Assembly (NCBI GenBank): GCA_964492775.1
Contig: CAZBLH010000003.1
Location: 1-64,000, forward strand
Reading direction: 5' to 3'
Origin: WRDS01 sp964492775
GTDB lineage: Bacteria; Actinomycetota; Coriobacteriia; Anaerosomatales; PHET01
Length of the DNA: 64,000 nt
Below the pieces are notes generated by a model. The model saw only the letters and a list, made by a program, of their open reading frames with translations, was not told where the DNA came from and made no database searches. Positions 15,458-24,617 of this stretch are shown piece after piece. Both the position numbers and the translations under genes were made by a program. The number at the start of each line of letters is the position of its first letter. Position 1 is the first letter of the stretch.

Positions 15458-16744
15458 TCAGGCGAGCGGCTCCGCCGGAGCGTCGGCCGACTCCCCGGCG
15501 GCACGTCCGGACTGCCGATAGAACAGCGCTGAGACCCCGACCGCGACACTGCCGAGCAGCCACGCCACCGGGATGGACGCGCGGTCGGAGACCCAGCCGA
15601 GCACCGGCTGGCCCGCCGCAGCGCCCCCATCGGCGAAGAACGCGTCGAGCGAGATGACGGTGGCCCGCTGCGCCGAGGGGATGTGGGCGTTGAGGTACCC
15701 CATCCGCACTGGCATCGTGATGCCGAAGATGACTCCCCACAGCAGCCACAGGACGATCGCCACCCCTGCCGGCACCACGCCTGGCTCGCGCCATATGAAC
15801 CCCACCGCAGCGATCGCCGCGACAACGAGGGCACTCGTGAGCGTAAGCCACCCGAGCACCCTCGCTGGGTCGCGCCGCTGCCCGCTATTGCCCATCACGC
15901 GGCCGACCAAGGCGTTGCCGGCAATCCCCGCCGCCGAAGATGCCGCCTGCACCACACCAAGCAGCCACACGAGATCGCGCCCCAGCAGCTCAAGTACGTA
16001 CGGTTGCCATGCGTAGAAGCCGTAGAAGAAGAACAGCCCCGACAGCGCCGAAGCCCACATCATCGGCCTGACGACCCGGCTGCGCCATCCGTACGTCACC
16101 CCTGCCGAGAAGATCTTGCGAGTCTCGGTCCCGAACGTGGACCAACGCAACGGGCGCGGCGTGAAGCCGAGGTCGTGCACAAACACGAGGGAGAGCACGA
16201 AGCAGACAGCGAGCACGGCAACGCGCGCGAGGTACGGCAACGCCAGGTCGGCTTGGCCGAGAAGGCCGCCGAGCAACGCGCCAGCCAGTGTGCCGATACC
16301 CGACGAGATCTGACCCCAAGCGAACGTGCGCTCACGCTCGGCAGGCCATCCGACGGAGTCGAGCGCGTCAACGACCCACGCCTCCACCGACCCGGTCTGG
16401 AACGTGTACCCGAGGCCGAGCAGCACGCTCGCCACCGAGAACCCCAGAAAACCCCAGCCCATGCTCGGCGAAAGCACGTACAGGAGCGTCGAAACCGCCA
16501 GAATCACCATCGATAAGACGATTGAGGCGCGCCGGCCGATCGTGTCGGCTACCACACCGGTGGGGATTTCGAACGCCATCTGCGCGACCGTGAAGATCGC
16601 GTTCACGACCATGGTCTGGAAGAGCGTCAAGCCACCCTCGCGGATCAGGAAGATGGTGTTGATCGCCCAGATGAGCGAGGCCCCGAGCGTGAAGAGCCCA
16701 GAGACTACCAAGTAGGTCGCAACGACTCTCTTGGACGCGCTCAT
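15458..16744 (-). CDS. Major facilitator superfamily transporter
   Basis: 428 aa with about 12 hydrophobic segments. The loop between TM2 and TM3 has the MFS motif (EIPTGVVADTIGRRASI), and TM1 begins at VATYLVVSGLFTLGASLIWA. The central loop near residue 210 is basic. It is most likely a drug/proton antiporter or efflux pump; the substrate is unknown. GGGAGAGG precedes the ATG at 16744. It lies 34 bp after the LOG gene and upstream of a TetR regulator. Confidence 0.9.
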   Translation of the reverse strand: MSASKRVVATYLVVSGLFTLGASLIWAINTIFLIREGGLTLFQTMVVNAIFTVAQMAFEIPTGVVADTIGRRASIVLSMVILAVSTLLYVLSPSMGWGFLGFSVASVLLGLGYTFQTGSVEAWVVDALDSVGWPAERERTFAWGQISSGIGTLAGALLGGLLGQADLALPYLARVAVLAVCFVLSLVFVHDLGFTPRPLRWSTFGTETRKIFSAGVTYGWRSRVVRPMMWASALSGLFFFYGFYAWQPYVLELLGRDLVWLLGVVQAASSAAGIAGNALVGRVMGNSGQRRDPARVLGWLTLTSALVVAAIAAVGFIWREPGVVPAGVAIVLWLLWGVIFGITMPVRMGYLNAHIPSAQRATVISLDAFFADGGAAAGQPVLGWVSDRASIPVAWLLGSVAVGVSALFYRQSGRAAGESADAPAEPLA

Positions 16745-16778
16745 CGGCCTCTCCCGGCTTTCGGTCGGTCTAGTCCCC

Positions 16779-17507
16779 TTACGCCACGCAGGGTCCCGCC
16801 ACGTTCATGATGTGATCGACCGCAGCCTCCGGGCAGTCGGTCATGTACAGCAGCTTGGCATCCTCCGGAGCGATGGTCTTCTCGGCGATCAGGGTTGGCA
16901 ACAGCGCCTCAGTGAGCGGCCGCCAGAAATCGCAACCCATCCCCACGATCGGAAACGAATCGATCTTTCCCGTCTGCGTGAGCGTGAGCGTCTCGAAGAT
17001 CTCGTCGAGCGTGCCGAACCCGCCCGGCATCATCACGAACGCGCACGAGAACTTGACGAGCATGACCTTGCGCACGAAGAAGTGCTCGAACTCCACGTAC
17101 CTGTCGACGTAACGGTTCACGTGCTGCTCATGGGGGAGAACGATGTTCGCCCCGAGCGAGAGCCCTCCGCCCTCCTTGCACCCGCGGTTCGCAGCCTCCA
17201 TGATCCCTGGGCCAGCCCCGGTCATGACCGCCACTCCCCGCTCGGCGAGAAGGCGGCCAAGCTCACGCGCCAGCTCGTAGTAGCGTGAGCCCTCCTGGTA
17301 GCGCGCGGAACCAAACACAGTGACGACGGGCCCGTCCACGCCCATGAACTCGAGGCCGCGCAGGTACTCTAGGAAAACGCGGACGGCGCTTTCGACATCG
17401 GACTTGTATCCGCGCTCCAGCTCCAGGAACTTGCGTTCGGCGTCGGGAAGCTGACGGAGGATCGAGCGATACGCCTGCTCACGATCGCGCTCGAGCTCGC
17501 TCACCAT
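16779..17507 (-). CDS. LOG-family nucleoside 5'-monophosphate phosphoribohydrolase-like protein
   Basis: 242 aa with a Rossmann-like fold and the LOG family motif PGGFGTLDE, plus VFGSAR and TGAGPGIMEAANRG. Members cleave nucleoside monophosphates such as AMP or cytokinin ribotides; older annotations call them lysine decarboxylase, which is not supported. The N-terminal 60 residues form a charged helical extension. The ATG at 17507 follows GGAGTACGGCAG and overlaps the aldolase gene by 7 bp, so the two are coupled. The long upstream in-frame extension is a shadow of the aldolase gene. Confidence 0.9.
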   Translation of the reverse strand: MVSELERDREQAYRSILRQLPDAERKFLELERGYKSDVESAVRVFLEYLRGLEFMGVDGPVVTVFGSARYQEGSRYYELARELGRLLAERGVAVMTGAGPGIMEAANRGCKEGGGLSLGANIVLPHEQHVNRYVDRYVEFEHFFVRKVMLVKFSCAFVMMPGGFGTLDEIFETLTLTQTGKIDSFPIVGMGCDFWRPLTEALLPTLIAEKTIAPEDAKLLYMTDCPEAAVDHIMNVAGPCVA

Positions 17508-18103
17508 CTGCCGTACTCCTCTCCGCGCTCGCGGTACTCCTTGGCCTGCACGCCCATCTGGTCGCGTAGGTTGAGTATCTTGCACGAGAGTTCCAGGCAG
17601 CTGATCCACTGGAACGCCTCTTCGAGCGTGGTGCCCGCGGCGAAAGGACCGTGCCCTCGTACGAGCACGCATTTGTAGTCCATCAGCCCCTCCGAGACGG
17701 CCCGTGCCACGTCTGCTGACCCGACCGTCTGAGGAAGCGAGTACACAGGCACCTTGTGGAGCAGCAGCGACGCCTCGGAGTCGATCGGCACGACCTCGTC
17801 CTCGATCAGCGAGCGCAGGATCGAGTGCGGCGAGTGCGTGTGGACGATGGCGAGCGCGCTGGTGTTGGCGTAGATCGCACGGTGCACAACTATCTCGGTG
17901 GATGCGAGCGCCACCTCGGAGTCGTCGCTCTCGAGCGCCGTTTCGATGATGTCGCGGCCGGTGAGACGCCCGAGCATCGAGCCGCGGCGCGTAATGAGGA
18001 TCCGGTCGCCGACGCGAACGCTCATGTTGCCGCCGTGGCTCGAGATCAGCCCGGCGAGGTAGATGTCGCGCCCGACTTGCGCGAACTGCTCGTGCATTGT
18101 CAC
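17501..18103 (-). CDS. Class II (fuculose-phosphate-type) aldolase/epimerase family protein
   Basis: 200 aa, cytoplasmic zinc enzyme family. Zinc and catalytic features are SSHGGNMSVR near 22-30, the Glu region before 74, HTHSPHS near 93 and RGHGPF near 152. The family includes L-fuculose-1-P aldolase, ribulose-5-P epimerase and the aldolases of 5-methylthioribose/5-deoxyribose salvage, which yield DHAP and an aldehyde. The gene overlaps AOR by 4 bp (GTGA), so an aldehyde product could be oxidised by AOR (inference). The start is GTG 18103 or ATG 18097, behind GGGAACGGG. Confidence 0.88.
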   Translation of the reverse strand: MTMHEQFAQVGRDIYLAGLISSHGGNMSVRVGDRILITRRGSMLGRLTGRDIIETALESDDSEVALASTEIVVHRAIYANTSALAIVHTHSPHSILRSLIEDEVVPIDSEASLLLHKVPVYSLPQTVGSADVARAVSEGLMDYKCVLVRGHGPFAAGTTLEEAFQWISCLELSCKILNLRDQMGVQAKEYRERGEEYGRW

Positions 18104-19947
18104 CCGTTCCCTTCGCGCTCGCCAGCGGCCTTGGACGCTAACTCGGCAAGTCCCAGTCGCTCGACCTTCTCGGGTCGCGGTACCCCTTTCTCGTCCCAGC
18201 CCCGGAAGCGGTAGTACTCGGCGAGCATCGGCGCGAGATCGACCACCCGTCCGCTTGCGTTCGGCTCGGTGAGCAGGCGGTCAGGCAGTCGATCGTCATC
18301 TGCCGAGAAACCCGCACGCAGATTGTAGAGCCGTTCCAGGTTCCATACCCGCTCACCGGTCGTTAGCAGCGCCTGCCCCCCGGTCTCGATACCCGTGACC
18401 GCGGCGTACAGCCGCGCGTAGTGCTCCTCGGTGAGAGCGAAGCTCGAAAGCGGGCAGACGCCAAGCGAGTCAAGCGCGGCGATCAGATGCTGCACCACAA
18501 TGAGGAATCCGGCCTTGCCGTGCGTGGCGTCAGCATCGAGGAGCTTCGGCGAGCCGAGGACCTCGAATCCGAGCATGTCTCCGCTCTCGGCACACCCGCC
18601 CCAGTTCGATGTCGCAAGACCCAAGCCCTGGCCCTGCATGCCGCGTGGGTCGCTCGCGCCGATCTCAAGGCCCTTCACGTGCATCGCCACCTCGGGGGCT
18701 CCGACCGCCTCGGCGAGGGCCCGCGCGCCACCTGCAGCCAGCTCGCCAAACCCAGCCTCGCGCAGAGCGAGTGCGCGAATCGCGCCGGCGATGCTCGCGA
18801 CATCGCCGCGTACAGGTAGGTGGTCCGTGGCCGCCGAGTCCAGCTTCCCGGACTCCGCAAGTTCGATTGCGGTCGCAAGCGTGCCGCCCACCGACCCGGC
18901 GTCGAGCCCCAGCACTCGGCAGAGCGCGTCCAGCTCGAGCACGTCCTCGATGTCATCGATGCCGAGGTTAGCGCCGAGCGCCCATATGGTCTCGTAACCC
19001 GGGACGCAGCGCTCGCCGTTCTCGGTAGCCACATACCCGAGGCAGCCCACCGGACAGCCCTCGCACCCCTCGCGACGGATGACCTGCTGCTCGAGCCGCT
19101 CGCCCGAGAGCGGGCCGGCGACCGTGTCGCCTGCGTCGGTCCGGTAGTTGTCGCCGTGAACGAGACCGCGCCTGCCGAGCACGCCGGCAAACATCGCCGT
19201 CCCGAACTTCGGCAGACCCTTCGAGGTGATCGGGTGTGCCGAGATCGCCTTCTGCGCCTCGTAGGAGAAGAACTCGAAGTCATCTTGCCGAGCAACGCGC
19301 GGCGACCGAGTGCCGGAGACCACCACGCCTTTGAGCTTCTTTGCCCCCATGACCGCGCCCAGGCCGCCGCGTCCGACGGGGGTCTCGGCATCGAACATCA
19401 CCGTCGCCACCGGAACGAGGCGCTCGCCCGCACTCGCGATCACCGCAGCGCTCGCCTCTTCACGGGCACCCAGGAGCGCCTCGGTCGTCTCACCAGTATT
19501 GAGACCCGCGAGCTCGTCGACCCCGACGACACGAGCACCGCTCTCGTCCACCTCGATGGCGACGAGTGAATCCGCAGCGCCCGTGATGACAACTGCGTCG
19601 AAACCCGCCGCCTTAAGCCGCGGTCCGAACGCGCTGCTCGAACTCGCGGTGAAGATGGTTCCGGTGAGCGGAGACCGCGCGCTGAGCGAAATCCGAGCAG
19701 CCGAGGGAACCTGCGTACCGACGAGCGGACCGGCCGCGAAGACGAGCGGGGCCTCGGGCGAAAGCGCGTCGGTTTGCGGGTCACCGAGCTCCCACAGCAG
19801 CCGCACCGCGAGGCCGCGCCCGCCGATGAAGTCGCGCGCGTCCTTCTCGGCAAGGGGGACTATCGAAAAGCTGCGCTCGGTCAGGTCGACGGTGAGGATG
19901 CGGCCGGCGTAGCCATACCAGCCGCTCTCAGGCGAAGAGTCGGTCAT
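18100..19947 (-). CDS. Tungsten-containing aldehyde:ferredoxin oxidoreductase
   Basis: 615 aa, full family length. It oxidises aldehydes to acids and passes electrons to ferredoxin, using a tungstopterin and one [4Fe-4S] cluster. The cluster ligands are Cys295, Cys298 and Cys302 (REGCEGCPVGC) and Cys498 (LGVCPLSS). The pterin-binding N-terminal domain shows FIGGRGLAVRLL near 40 and VGRGGLGAVMGAKKLK near 191. It is characteristic of anaerobes. The ATG at 19947 lies 11 bp after the pfkA stop, and the 3' end overlaps the aldolase gene. The aldehyde substrate is unknown. Confidence 0.95.
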   Translation of the reverse strand: MTDSSPESGWYGYAGRILTVDLTERSFSIVPLAEKDARDFIGGRGLAVRLLWELGDPQTDALSPEAPLVFAAGPLVGTQVPSAARISLSARSPLTGTIFTASSSSAFGPRLKAAGFDAVVITGAADSLVAIEVDESGARVVGVDELAGLNTGETTEALLGAREEASAAVIASAGERLVPVATVMFDAETPVGRGGLGAVMGAKKLKGVVVSGTRSPRVARQDDFEFFSYEAQKAISAHPITSKGLPKFGTAMFAGVLGRRGLVHGDNYRTDAGDTVAGPLSGERLEQQVIRREGCEGCPVGCLGYVATENGERCVPGYETIWALGANLGIDDIEDVLELDALCRVLGLDAGSVGGTLATAIELAESGKLDSAATDHLPVRGDVASIAGAIRALALREAGFGELAAGGARALAEAVGAPEVAMHVKGLEIGASDPRGMQGQGLGLATSNWGGCAESGDMLGFEVLGSPKLLDADATHGKAGFLIVVQHLIAALDSLGVCPLSSFALTEEHYARLYAAVTGIETGGQALLTTGERVWNLERLYNLRAGFSADDDRLPDRLLTEPNASGRVVDLAPMLAEYYRFRGWDEKGVPRPEKVERLGLAELASKAAGEREGNG

Positions 19948-19958
19948 CTGTCACGCTT

Positions 19959-20921
19959 TCACTGGGAGAGGACACGGGCCAGATCGTAGATCTCGCCTCG
20001 GAATGGATGGCGCACGCCGAACGCCTCGTCGAGCGGGTACGTCACCACGCCCGAGTACCTGAGGCCTACGGCCACACCGCTCTCGCCTTCGATGATGGCA
20101 GAGACGGCACGGGCCGCGAGCCGGCTCGCGAGGATGCGGTCGAATGCCGAGGGAGAACCGCCGCGCTGGATGTGCCCGAGCACGACTGCGCGGACGTCGT
20201 CGCCGCACGTGCCCTCGACCGACCGAGCGAGCTCGATCGCGTCACCGGCGCCCTCGGCCATCATGATGATGCAGTGACGCTTGCCGAGTTCAGCTGCGCT
20301 ATTCATGATCGCGCAGACCTCGGCGACGTCCCACTCCACCTCAGGGACGAGTATGCCGTCGGCGCCACACGCGAGACCCGCGTAGGTCGCAAGAAGGCCA
20401 CTCTCCCGGCCCATTACCTCAATCACGAAGGTGCGTTCGTGCGAGGACGCCGTGTCCCGGACCTTGCCCACAGCCTCGGCGATGGTGTTCAGTGCAGTAT
20501 CGAAGCCGATGGCGGTGTCCGTGCCCGCGACATCGTTGTCGATGGTTCCTGGCACGCCGACGGTCAAGATCCCGTGCTCGGCAAGCGCCTGAGCTCCCCG
20601 ATACGAGCCGTCGCCGCCGATGACCACGAGTCCGCCGATGCCGTGGCGCTTCAGCATTGCGGCCCCTTCGGCGACGCCTTCAGGGGTCGCGAAGCGCTTG
20701 GAGCGCGAGGTGCCAAGGAAGGTGCCGCCGCGGTCGAGCACGCCGCCGACATCACGCGATGCGAGCGGCAGGATCTTCCCGGTGAGCAGCCCCTCATAGC
20801 CGTGCTCGATGCCGGCGACCTCGACTCCGGCGCTGAACGCGGTGCGAACGACCGACCGGATGGCCGCGTTCATGCCCGGCGCGTCGCCGCCGCTTGTCAT
20901 GACGCCGATGCGTCTCACCAT
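19959..20921 (-). CDS. pfkA: ATP-dependent 6-phosphofructokinase
   Basis: 320 aa. It phosphorylates fructose 6-phosphate in glycolysis. Motifs are RIGVMTSGGDAPGMNAAIR at the N-terminus, IGGDGSYRGA (a Gly following GGD, as in ATP-using rather than PPi-using enzymes), the catalytic loop PGTIDNDVAGTD, MGRESG and HIQRGGSPSAFDR. I chose ATG 20921 with GGGAGG upstream; the longer frame upstream is not coding. It lies 108 bp after accA and 11 bp before AOR, in a carbon-metabolism gene string. Confidence 0.96.
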   Translation of the reverse strand: MVRRIGVMTSGGDAPGMNAAIRSVVRTAFSAGVEVAGIEHGYEGLLTGKILPLASRDVGGVLDRGGTFLGTSRSKRFATPEGVAEGAAMLKRHGIGGLVVIGGDGSYRGAQALAEHGILTVGVPGTIDNDVAGTDTAIGFDTALNTIAEAVGKVRDTASSHERTFVIEVMGRESGLLATYAGLACGADGILVPEVEWDVAEVCAIMNSAAELGKRHCIIMMAEGAGDAIELARSVEGTCGDDVRAVVLGHIQRGGSPSAFDRILASRLAARAVSAIIEGESGVAVGLRYSGVVTYPLDEAFGVRHPFRGEIYDLARVLSQ

Positions 20922-21029
20922 CACAACTCGCCTCCCTGACCGGCCTGAGCCTCGCCGCCCCCGCAGGACCCAACGCCACACGCTCCCCGCACACGTGCTC
21001 CTCGTGCATATCCGAGAGGCGCCGGGCGC

Positions 21030-21992
21030 CTACTCGCAGAACTCTCCCGCGCTCCGCAACCTCTGGTTCCTTCGCGCCAGGAGTTCACTCGCATCCAGGC
21101 CGCTCAGCTCGTCGATGGCCCGCGCCACAGCCGCACCCACGGCGGCAATCACAGGCACGGGGTCGGTGTGCGCTCCGCCGAGCGGTTCGGCAACGACCTC
21201 ATCGGCTAGTCCGAGAGACACCAAGTCAGCGGCGGTCAGCTTCAGGCACTGGGCAGCGCTGCGAGCCTCCGCAGCATCGCGGTACAGGATTGAGGCACAC
21301 GACTCAGGACTGATGACCGAGTAGTACGCGTTCTCCAGCATAATCAGGCGGTCGCCGAAGCCGATGGCGAGCGCACCCCCGCTACCACCCTCGCCGATGC
21401 CGACCACGACGACCGGCGCTTTCACCCCCGACAGCACCGCGAGCGACTCTGCGATCGCCCACGCCTGTCCGCGCTCCTCGGCTTCGATGCCGGGATAGGC
21501 GCCAGCGGTGTCGAGGAAACTCACCACCGGGAGCCCGAACTTGTCGGCAAGCTTGAGCACACGCACCGCCTTGCGGAAGCCCTCCGGATGCGGCGAGCCG
21601 AAGTTGCGGCGCACGTTCTCCTTGGTGGTCGTTCCCTTTCGGTGGCCGAGTACAACAGCGCGCCTGCCGGCCAGCGTGCCGAGACCAGCGAAGATCGCTT
21701 CGTCGTCGCCATAGGCCCTGTCGCCATGCAACTCGACGACGTCGTCAAAGAGCACCTCGATGTACTGCTGCGTCTTGGGACGCTCTGGATGGCGCGCTAT
21801 CTGGACGCGGTCCCACGGCGTGAGGTTCTTGTACGTGTCCTCGCGCAGCTTCTCGAGCTCTTCGGTGAGCGCTTCGACCTCGCTGGCGAGTGTCGGGTTA
21901 CCCGAAAGGTCGAGACGCTGGAGTTCGGCGAGCTTGTCCTCAAGCGCGATAAGTGGTCGCTCGAAGTCCATGACGTGGCGGCGGCGAGCCAT
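21030..21992 (-). CDS. accA: Acetyl-CoA carboxylase carboxyltransferase subunit alpha
   Basis: 320 aa, normal length. With AccD it transfers the carboxyl group from biotin to acetyl-CoA to make malonyl-CoA for fatty acid synthesis. It shows the N-terminal helix (DFERPLIALEDKLAEL), RPKTQQYIEVLFDDVVELHGDR, the oxyanion-type GEGGSGGALAIGFGD and YYSVISPE. The ATG at 21992 overlaps the accD stop (TGATG) and has GGGAGGTGA upstream. The biotin carboxylase and carrier genes are not in the window. Confidence 0.96.
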   Translation of the reverse strand: MARRRHVMDFERPLIALEDKLAELQRLDLSGNPTLASEVEALTEELEKLREDTYKNLTPWDRVQIARHPERPKTQQYIEVLFDDVVELHGDRAYGDDEAIFAGLGTLAGRRAVVLGHRKGTTTKENVRRNFGSPHPEGFRKAVRVLKLADKFGLPVVSFLDTAGAYPGIEAEERGQAWAIAESLAVLSGVKAPVVVVGIGEGGSGGALAIGFGDRLIMLENAYYSVISPESCASILYRDAAEARSAAQCLKLTAADLVSLGLADEVVAEPLGGAHTDPVPVIAAVGAAVARAIDELSGLDASELLARRNQRLRSAGEFCE

Positions 21993-22882
21993 CAGGCATC
22001 ACCTCCCGGACGACACTCGAGATAGCGCAGCAGGAGCGCCAGGTGCTCGGTGAGGTCCGACCGGCGCACGACCTCGTCGATCATGCCATGCTCGAGCAGG
22101 TACTCCGCGGTCTGGAAGCCCTTGGGGAGCTTCTGGCGGATGGTCTGCTCGATTACCCGGGGGCCGGCGAACCCAACGACCGCACCGGGCTCGGCGATGA
22201 TCACGTCGGCGAGTGTGGCGAAACTAGCGGTGACTCCGCCGTATGTCGGATTCGTGAGCACGACGATGTAGGCGAGCCCCGCCTCAGAGTGGGTACGCAC
22301 AGCCGCCGAGGTCTTGGCCATCTGCATCAGCGAGAGCATGCCCTCCTGCATGCGCGCACCGCCTGAAGCGGTCACGAGTACCACGGGCAAGCCCTCGCGA
22401 GTAGCAAGATCGAAGGCTCGCGCGACCTTCTCACCGACGACCGAGCCCATTGATGCGCCGATGAACCGGAAGTCCATGACTCCCAGCACGACGGGCACGC
22501 CGCCGATCGATGCGCGTCCGGTCACGACAGCGTCGGCGAGATCGCTCTTCGCGCGCGCCGCCGCCAGCGACTCCTCGTACGACTTGGCCGCTACGAACTC
22601 GAGTGGGTCGCAGGACGCCAAGCCGGCCTCGGTCTCAACGAAGCTGCCGGCGTCGACGAGCATCGCGATGCGCTCGGGGGCGGTGACCGCAAGATGGGCG
22701 CCGCAGAATCGGCACACGTTGAGATTCTCGGCAAGCTCGGTGGAGTCGAGCGCACGCTGGCACTGGTCGCACCGAGTCCACGGACCGTCAGCGCCTCCCG
22801 CGCGCGTCGCCTGTCCGAGCCCGCCGCCGGAGCGCGTGTACCGTCGGCTTTCGCGCTGGGAGAACCAGTCTGCTATCGACAT
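21992..22882 (-). CDS. accD: Acetyl-CoA carboxylase carboxyltransferase subunit beta
   Basis: 296 aa. The N-terminal four-Cys zinc ribbon (CDQCQ ... CRFC, about residues 38-61) is diagnostic of AccD. The crotonase-like domain has MDFRFIGASMGSVVGEK, TASGGARMQEG and PTYGGVTASFA. It pairs with the directly downstream accA, with a one-base overlap. The first 30 residues are basic and Gly-rich. A 113-bp gap with no gene separates it from the aldolase gene. Confidence 0.96.
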   Translation of the reverse strand: MSIADWFSQRESRRYTRSGGGLGQATRAGGADGPWTRCDQCQRALDSTELAENLNVCRFCGAHLAVTAPERIAMLVDAGSFVETEAGLASCDPLEFVAAKSYEESLAAARAKSDLADAVVTGRASIGGVPVVLGVMDFRFIGASMGSVVGEKVARAFDLATREGLPVVLVTASGGARMQEGMLSLMQMAKTSAAVRTHSEAGLAYIVVLTNPTYGGVTASFATLADVIIAEPGAVVGFAGPRVIEQTIRQKLPKGFQTAEYLLEHGMIDEVVRRSDLTEHLALLLRYLECRPGGDA

Positions 22883-22995
22883 CTTGTGAGTAACCGTCCC
22901 GTCGAGCTATTGCGTGTGCGTGTCGTTGCGGTGCACCCGGCACCACCTCGCAAGGATGGTGCCGGGTTCCGGTCTGCTCGGCTAGAGTACGCGGG

Positions 22996-23955
22996 CTACG
23001 GGCAGCTGAAGTCCTTCTCGCCCTCGAAGACCGCGAGCGCATCCTCGGCACTCCAGTCGCCGAGCGTGATGGCGCTGATGGCCTTGGTGAGCCGAACGGC
23101 CTCATCAAGCGGGCGCTGGTGGATGTTGCGGCCCGTCGCGTTGCCGACCGCCCCACCGACGTGGATCTGCTCGTGGAGCTGCGTGAGGAACGTCCTGGCG
23201 TCGACGGTAGAACCGCCGGCGCAGACGAGCCCGGTGCGACCCGAGGCGAGTGCCGCCTCCTTGAGCTTCTCAGCCGAGGTGGCAACGTCATCGCCCTTGG
23301 GCGGGTTGACCTTGACGAAGTCGGCGCCCAAGCAGAGCGCGACGCCCGCGGCGCCCGCGATGAGGTGCGCGTCCTTCTCGTTGGCGACCGCCTTGCCGCG
23401 AGGATACATCCACAGCACGACCACGAGGCCCTGTGAGTGAGCGTCGGCGATGAGCTGACCGGCCTCGGTCATCATCGCGGACTCGTACTCGCTGCCTAGG
23501 TAGATCGTGTAGCCGATACCGACGACATTGACGCCGTTGTCGCGCAGGTCGAGCACGGTCTGGATGTCGTAGAGCTGCGGGCTGTACGGGTCATCCTGGT
23601 GCTTGGCCGGGTCCTGAGACGTCTTGACCAGGTGCGTCTTGCTGTTGATCTTCACAAGGTAGTTGATGTCGGGATAGTCCGGCGCGTAGGCGGCAATGAG
23701 TCCGCGCTGACCGGCAAGCACGCCACAGACGCCCTGCGAGCCGATGCGGAACAGGTGCTCAGGCTCGGCGTCCTCCTCGGCGATACCCTCGCCGTAGAAG
23801 TCGTCGTTGAGGTGCTCGACCTTCTGGTCGCACGCGAAAAGCATCAGCCTTCCTGTGCCGCGAGTCGCCTTGAGGTAGTTCTCGATGTACGCCTCGCGTG
23901 CCTCGGCAGGCACATCGGCCGGTACTCTGACCTGGTCTGGTGTGATGCTGGGCAT
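22996..23955 (-). CDS. Class I fructose-bisphosphate aldolase (DhnA/archaeal type)
   Basis: 319 aa. It cleaves fructose 1,6-bisphosphate to triose phosphates by a Schiff-base lysine. Signatures are FACDQKVEHLN, VLWMYPRGKAV, the presumed Schiff-base lysine in GADFVKVNPP, and the C-terminal phosphate-binding glycine pattern AGGSTVDARTFL with VGNATGRNIHQRP. This family is found in archaea and some anaerobic bacteria. I chose ATG 23955 after GAGAGGGG; 108 upstream in-frame codons look non-coding. Its position near pfkA and accDA fits central carbon metabolism. Confidence 0.93.
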   Translation of the reverse strand: MPSITPDQVRVPADVPAEAREAYIENYLKATRGTGRLMLFACDQKVEHLNDDFYGEGIAEEDAEPEHLFRIGSQGVCGVLAGQRGLIAAYAPDYPDINYLVKINSKTHLVKTSQDPAKHQDDPYSPQLYDIQTVLDLRDNGVNVVGIGYTIYLGSEYESAMMTEAGQLIADAHSQGLVVVLWMYPRGKAVANEKDAHLIAGAAGVALCLGADFVKVNPPKGDDVATSAEKLKEAALASGRTGLVCAGGSTVDARTFLTQLHEQIHVGGAVGNATGRNIHQRPLDEAVRLTKAISAITLGDWSAEDALAVFEGEKDFSCP

Positions 23956-24087
23956 GGACGACCCCTCTCTCGATGAGTGCTTACGCTCGCACTGGGACAC
24001 GGCGACCCGCACCGTACCGCGGGCGCCGTTTTCGGGCTCCCGAACAGGGTACGCGAAGCGCGTGGTGCGTGCCACATACGCCCCAAT

Positions 24088-24101
24088 GTGGTCTATACCA
24101 C
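24088..24101. promoter_or_regulatory. Inverted repeat upstream of the aldolase gene
   Basis: GTGGT-CTAT-ACCAC, a 5-bp perfect inverted repeat; on the minus strand it contains TATAGA, a possible -10. It may be a promoter/operator for the aldolase 130 bp downstream. The remaining gap 23956-24152 shows no gene. Confidence 0.3.
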
Positions 24102-24152
24102 TCAGGCGCGTGGTCGGGTGTGGCGGAGATGCCGAACCGAAAGCTGCGCCGG

Positions 24153-24617
24153 TCAGGCGAGCCGCTTGCGCATCGGGCGGTGCGGGATCCTGGTGAGCTC
24201 GCTTATGAACTCCGGGCCCGTGTACTCGTAGCCGAGCCGCTCGTAGAACGGGAACGCGGTCGCGCGCGCGTTCAGCCATATCGCCGAGGCACCACTAGCG
24301 AGCGCCTGCTGCTCGACCGCCATCATGAGCGCCCGGCCCAGTCCTCGGCTCTGCAGCTCGCCGGAGACCGCGAGCTGCCGCAGGCGCCACTCCGACTCGC
24401 CCTGCTCACCGAGCAGCCGCACAGTGCCGACAACCTCGTCGCGGAGCAACGCGACCGCAAGGATCGCCTCGGCGTCCGGGGACTCTCTCCATTCATCCTC
24501 AAATCCCACACCGAAATCGCGGTAGAGCACGTCGTAGATCAGGCGCTCCACCTCAGCAAGGCGCGACCAGTTCGCGTCGACGAGCTCGACGCGGAAATCA
24601 CCGAGTTCCACACTCAC
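24153..24617 (-). CDS. GNAT-family N-acetyltransferase
   Basis: 154 aa, a single GNAT domain. The acetyl-CoA-binding motif A is RLRQLAVSGELQSRGLGRALM (about 75-95), followed by AIWLNARATAFPFYERLGYE typical of motif B; it resembles the ElaA/YjcF group. The acceptor is unknown. The GTG at 24617 overlaps the nadE stop as GTGA, so translation is probably coupled; GTG 24611 is an alternative. Longer upstream reading is a shadow of nadE. Confidence 0.86.
   Translation of the reverse strand: MSVELGDFRVELVDANWSRLAEVERLIYDVLYRDFGVGFEDEWRESPDAEAILAVALLRDEVVGTVRLLGEQGESEWRLRQLAVSGELQSRGLGRALMMAVEQQALASGASAIWLNARATAFPFYERLGYEYTGPEFISELTRIPHRPMRKRLA

Noticed and set aside
16779..17507. Annotation of the LOG gene as lysine decarboxylase
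   Set aside because: The PGGFGTLDE motif defines the LOG phosphoribohydrolase family; the decarboxylase name is a historical misannotation and no PLP site is present.
19959..20921. PfkA as a PPi-dependent enzyme
   Set aside because: The GGDGS motif with Gly rather than Asp after GGD matches ATP-dependent enzymes.
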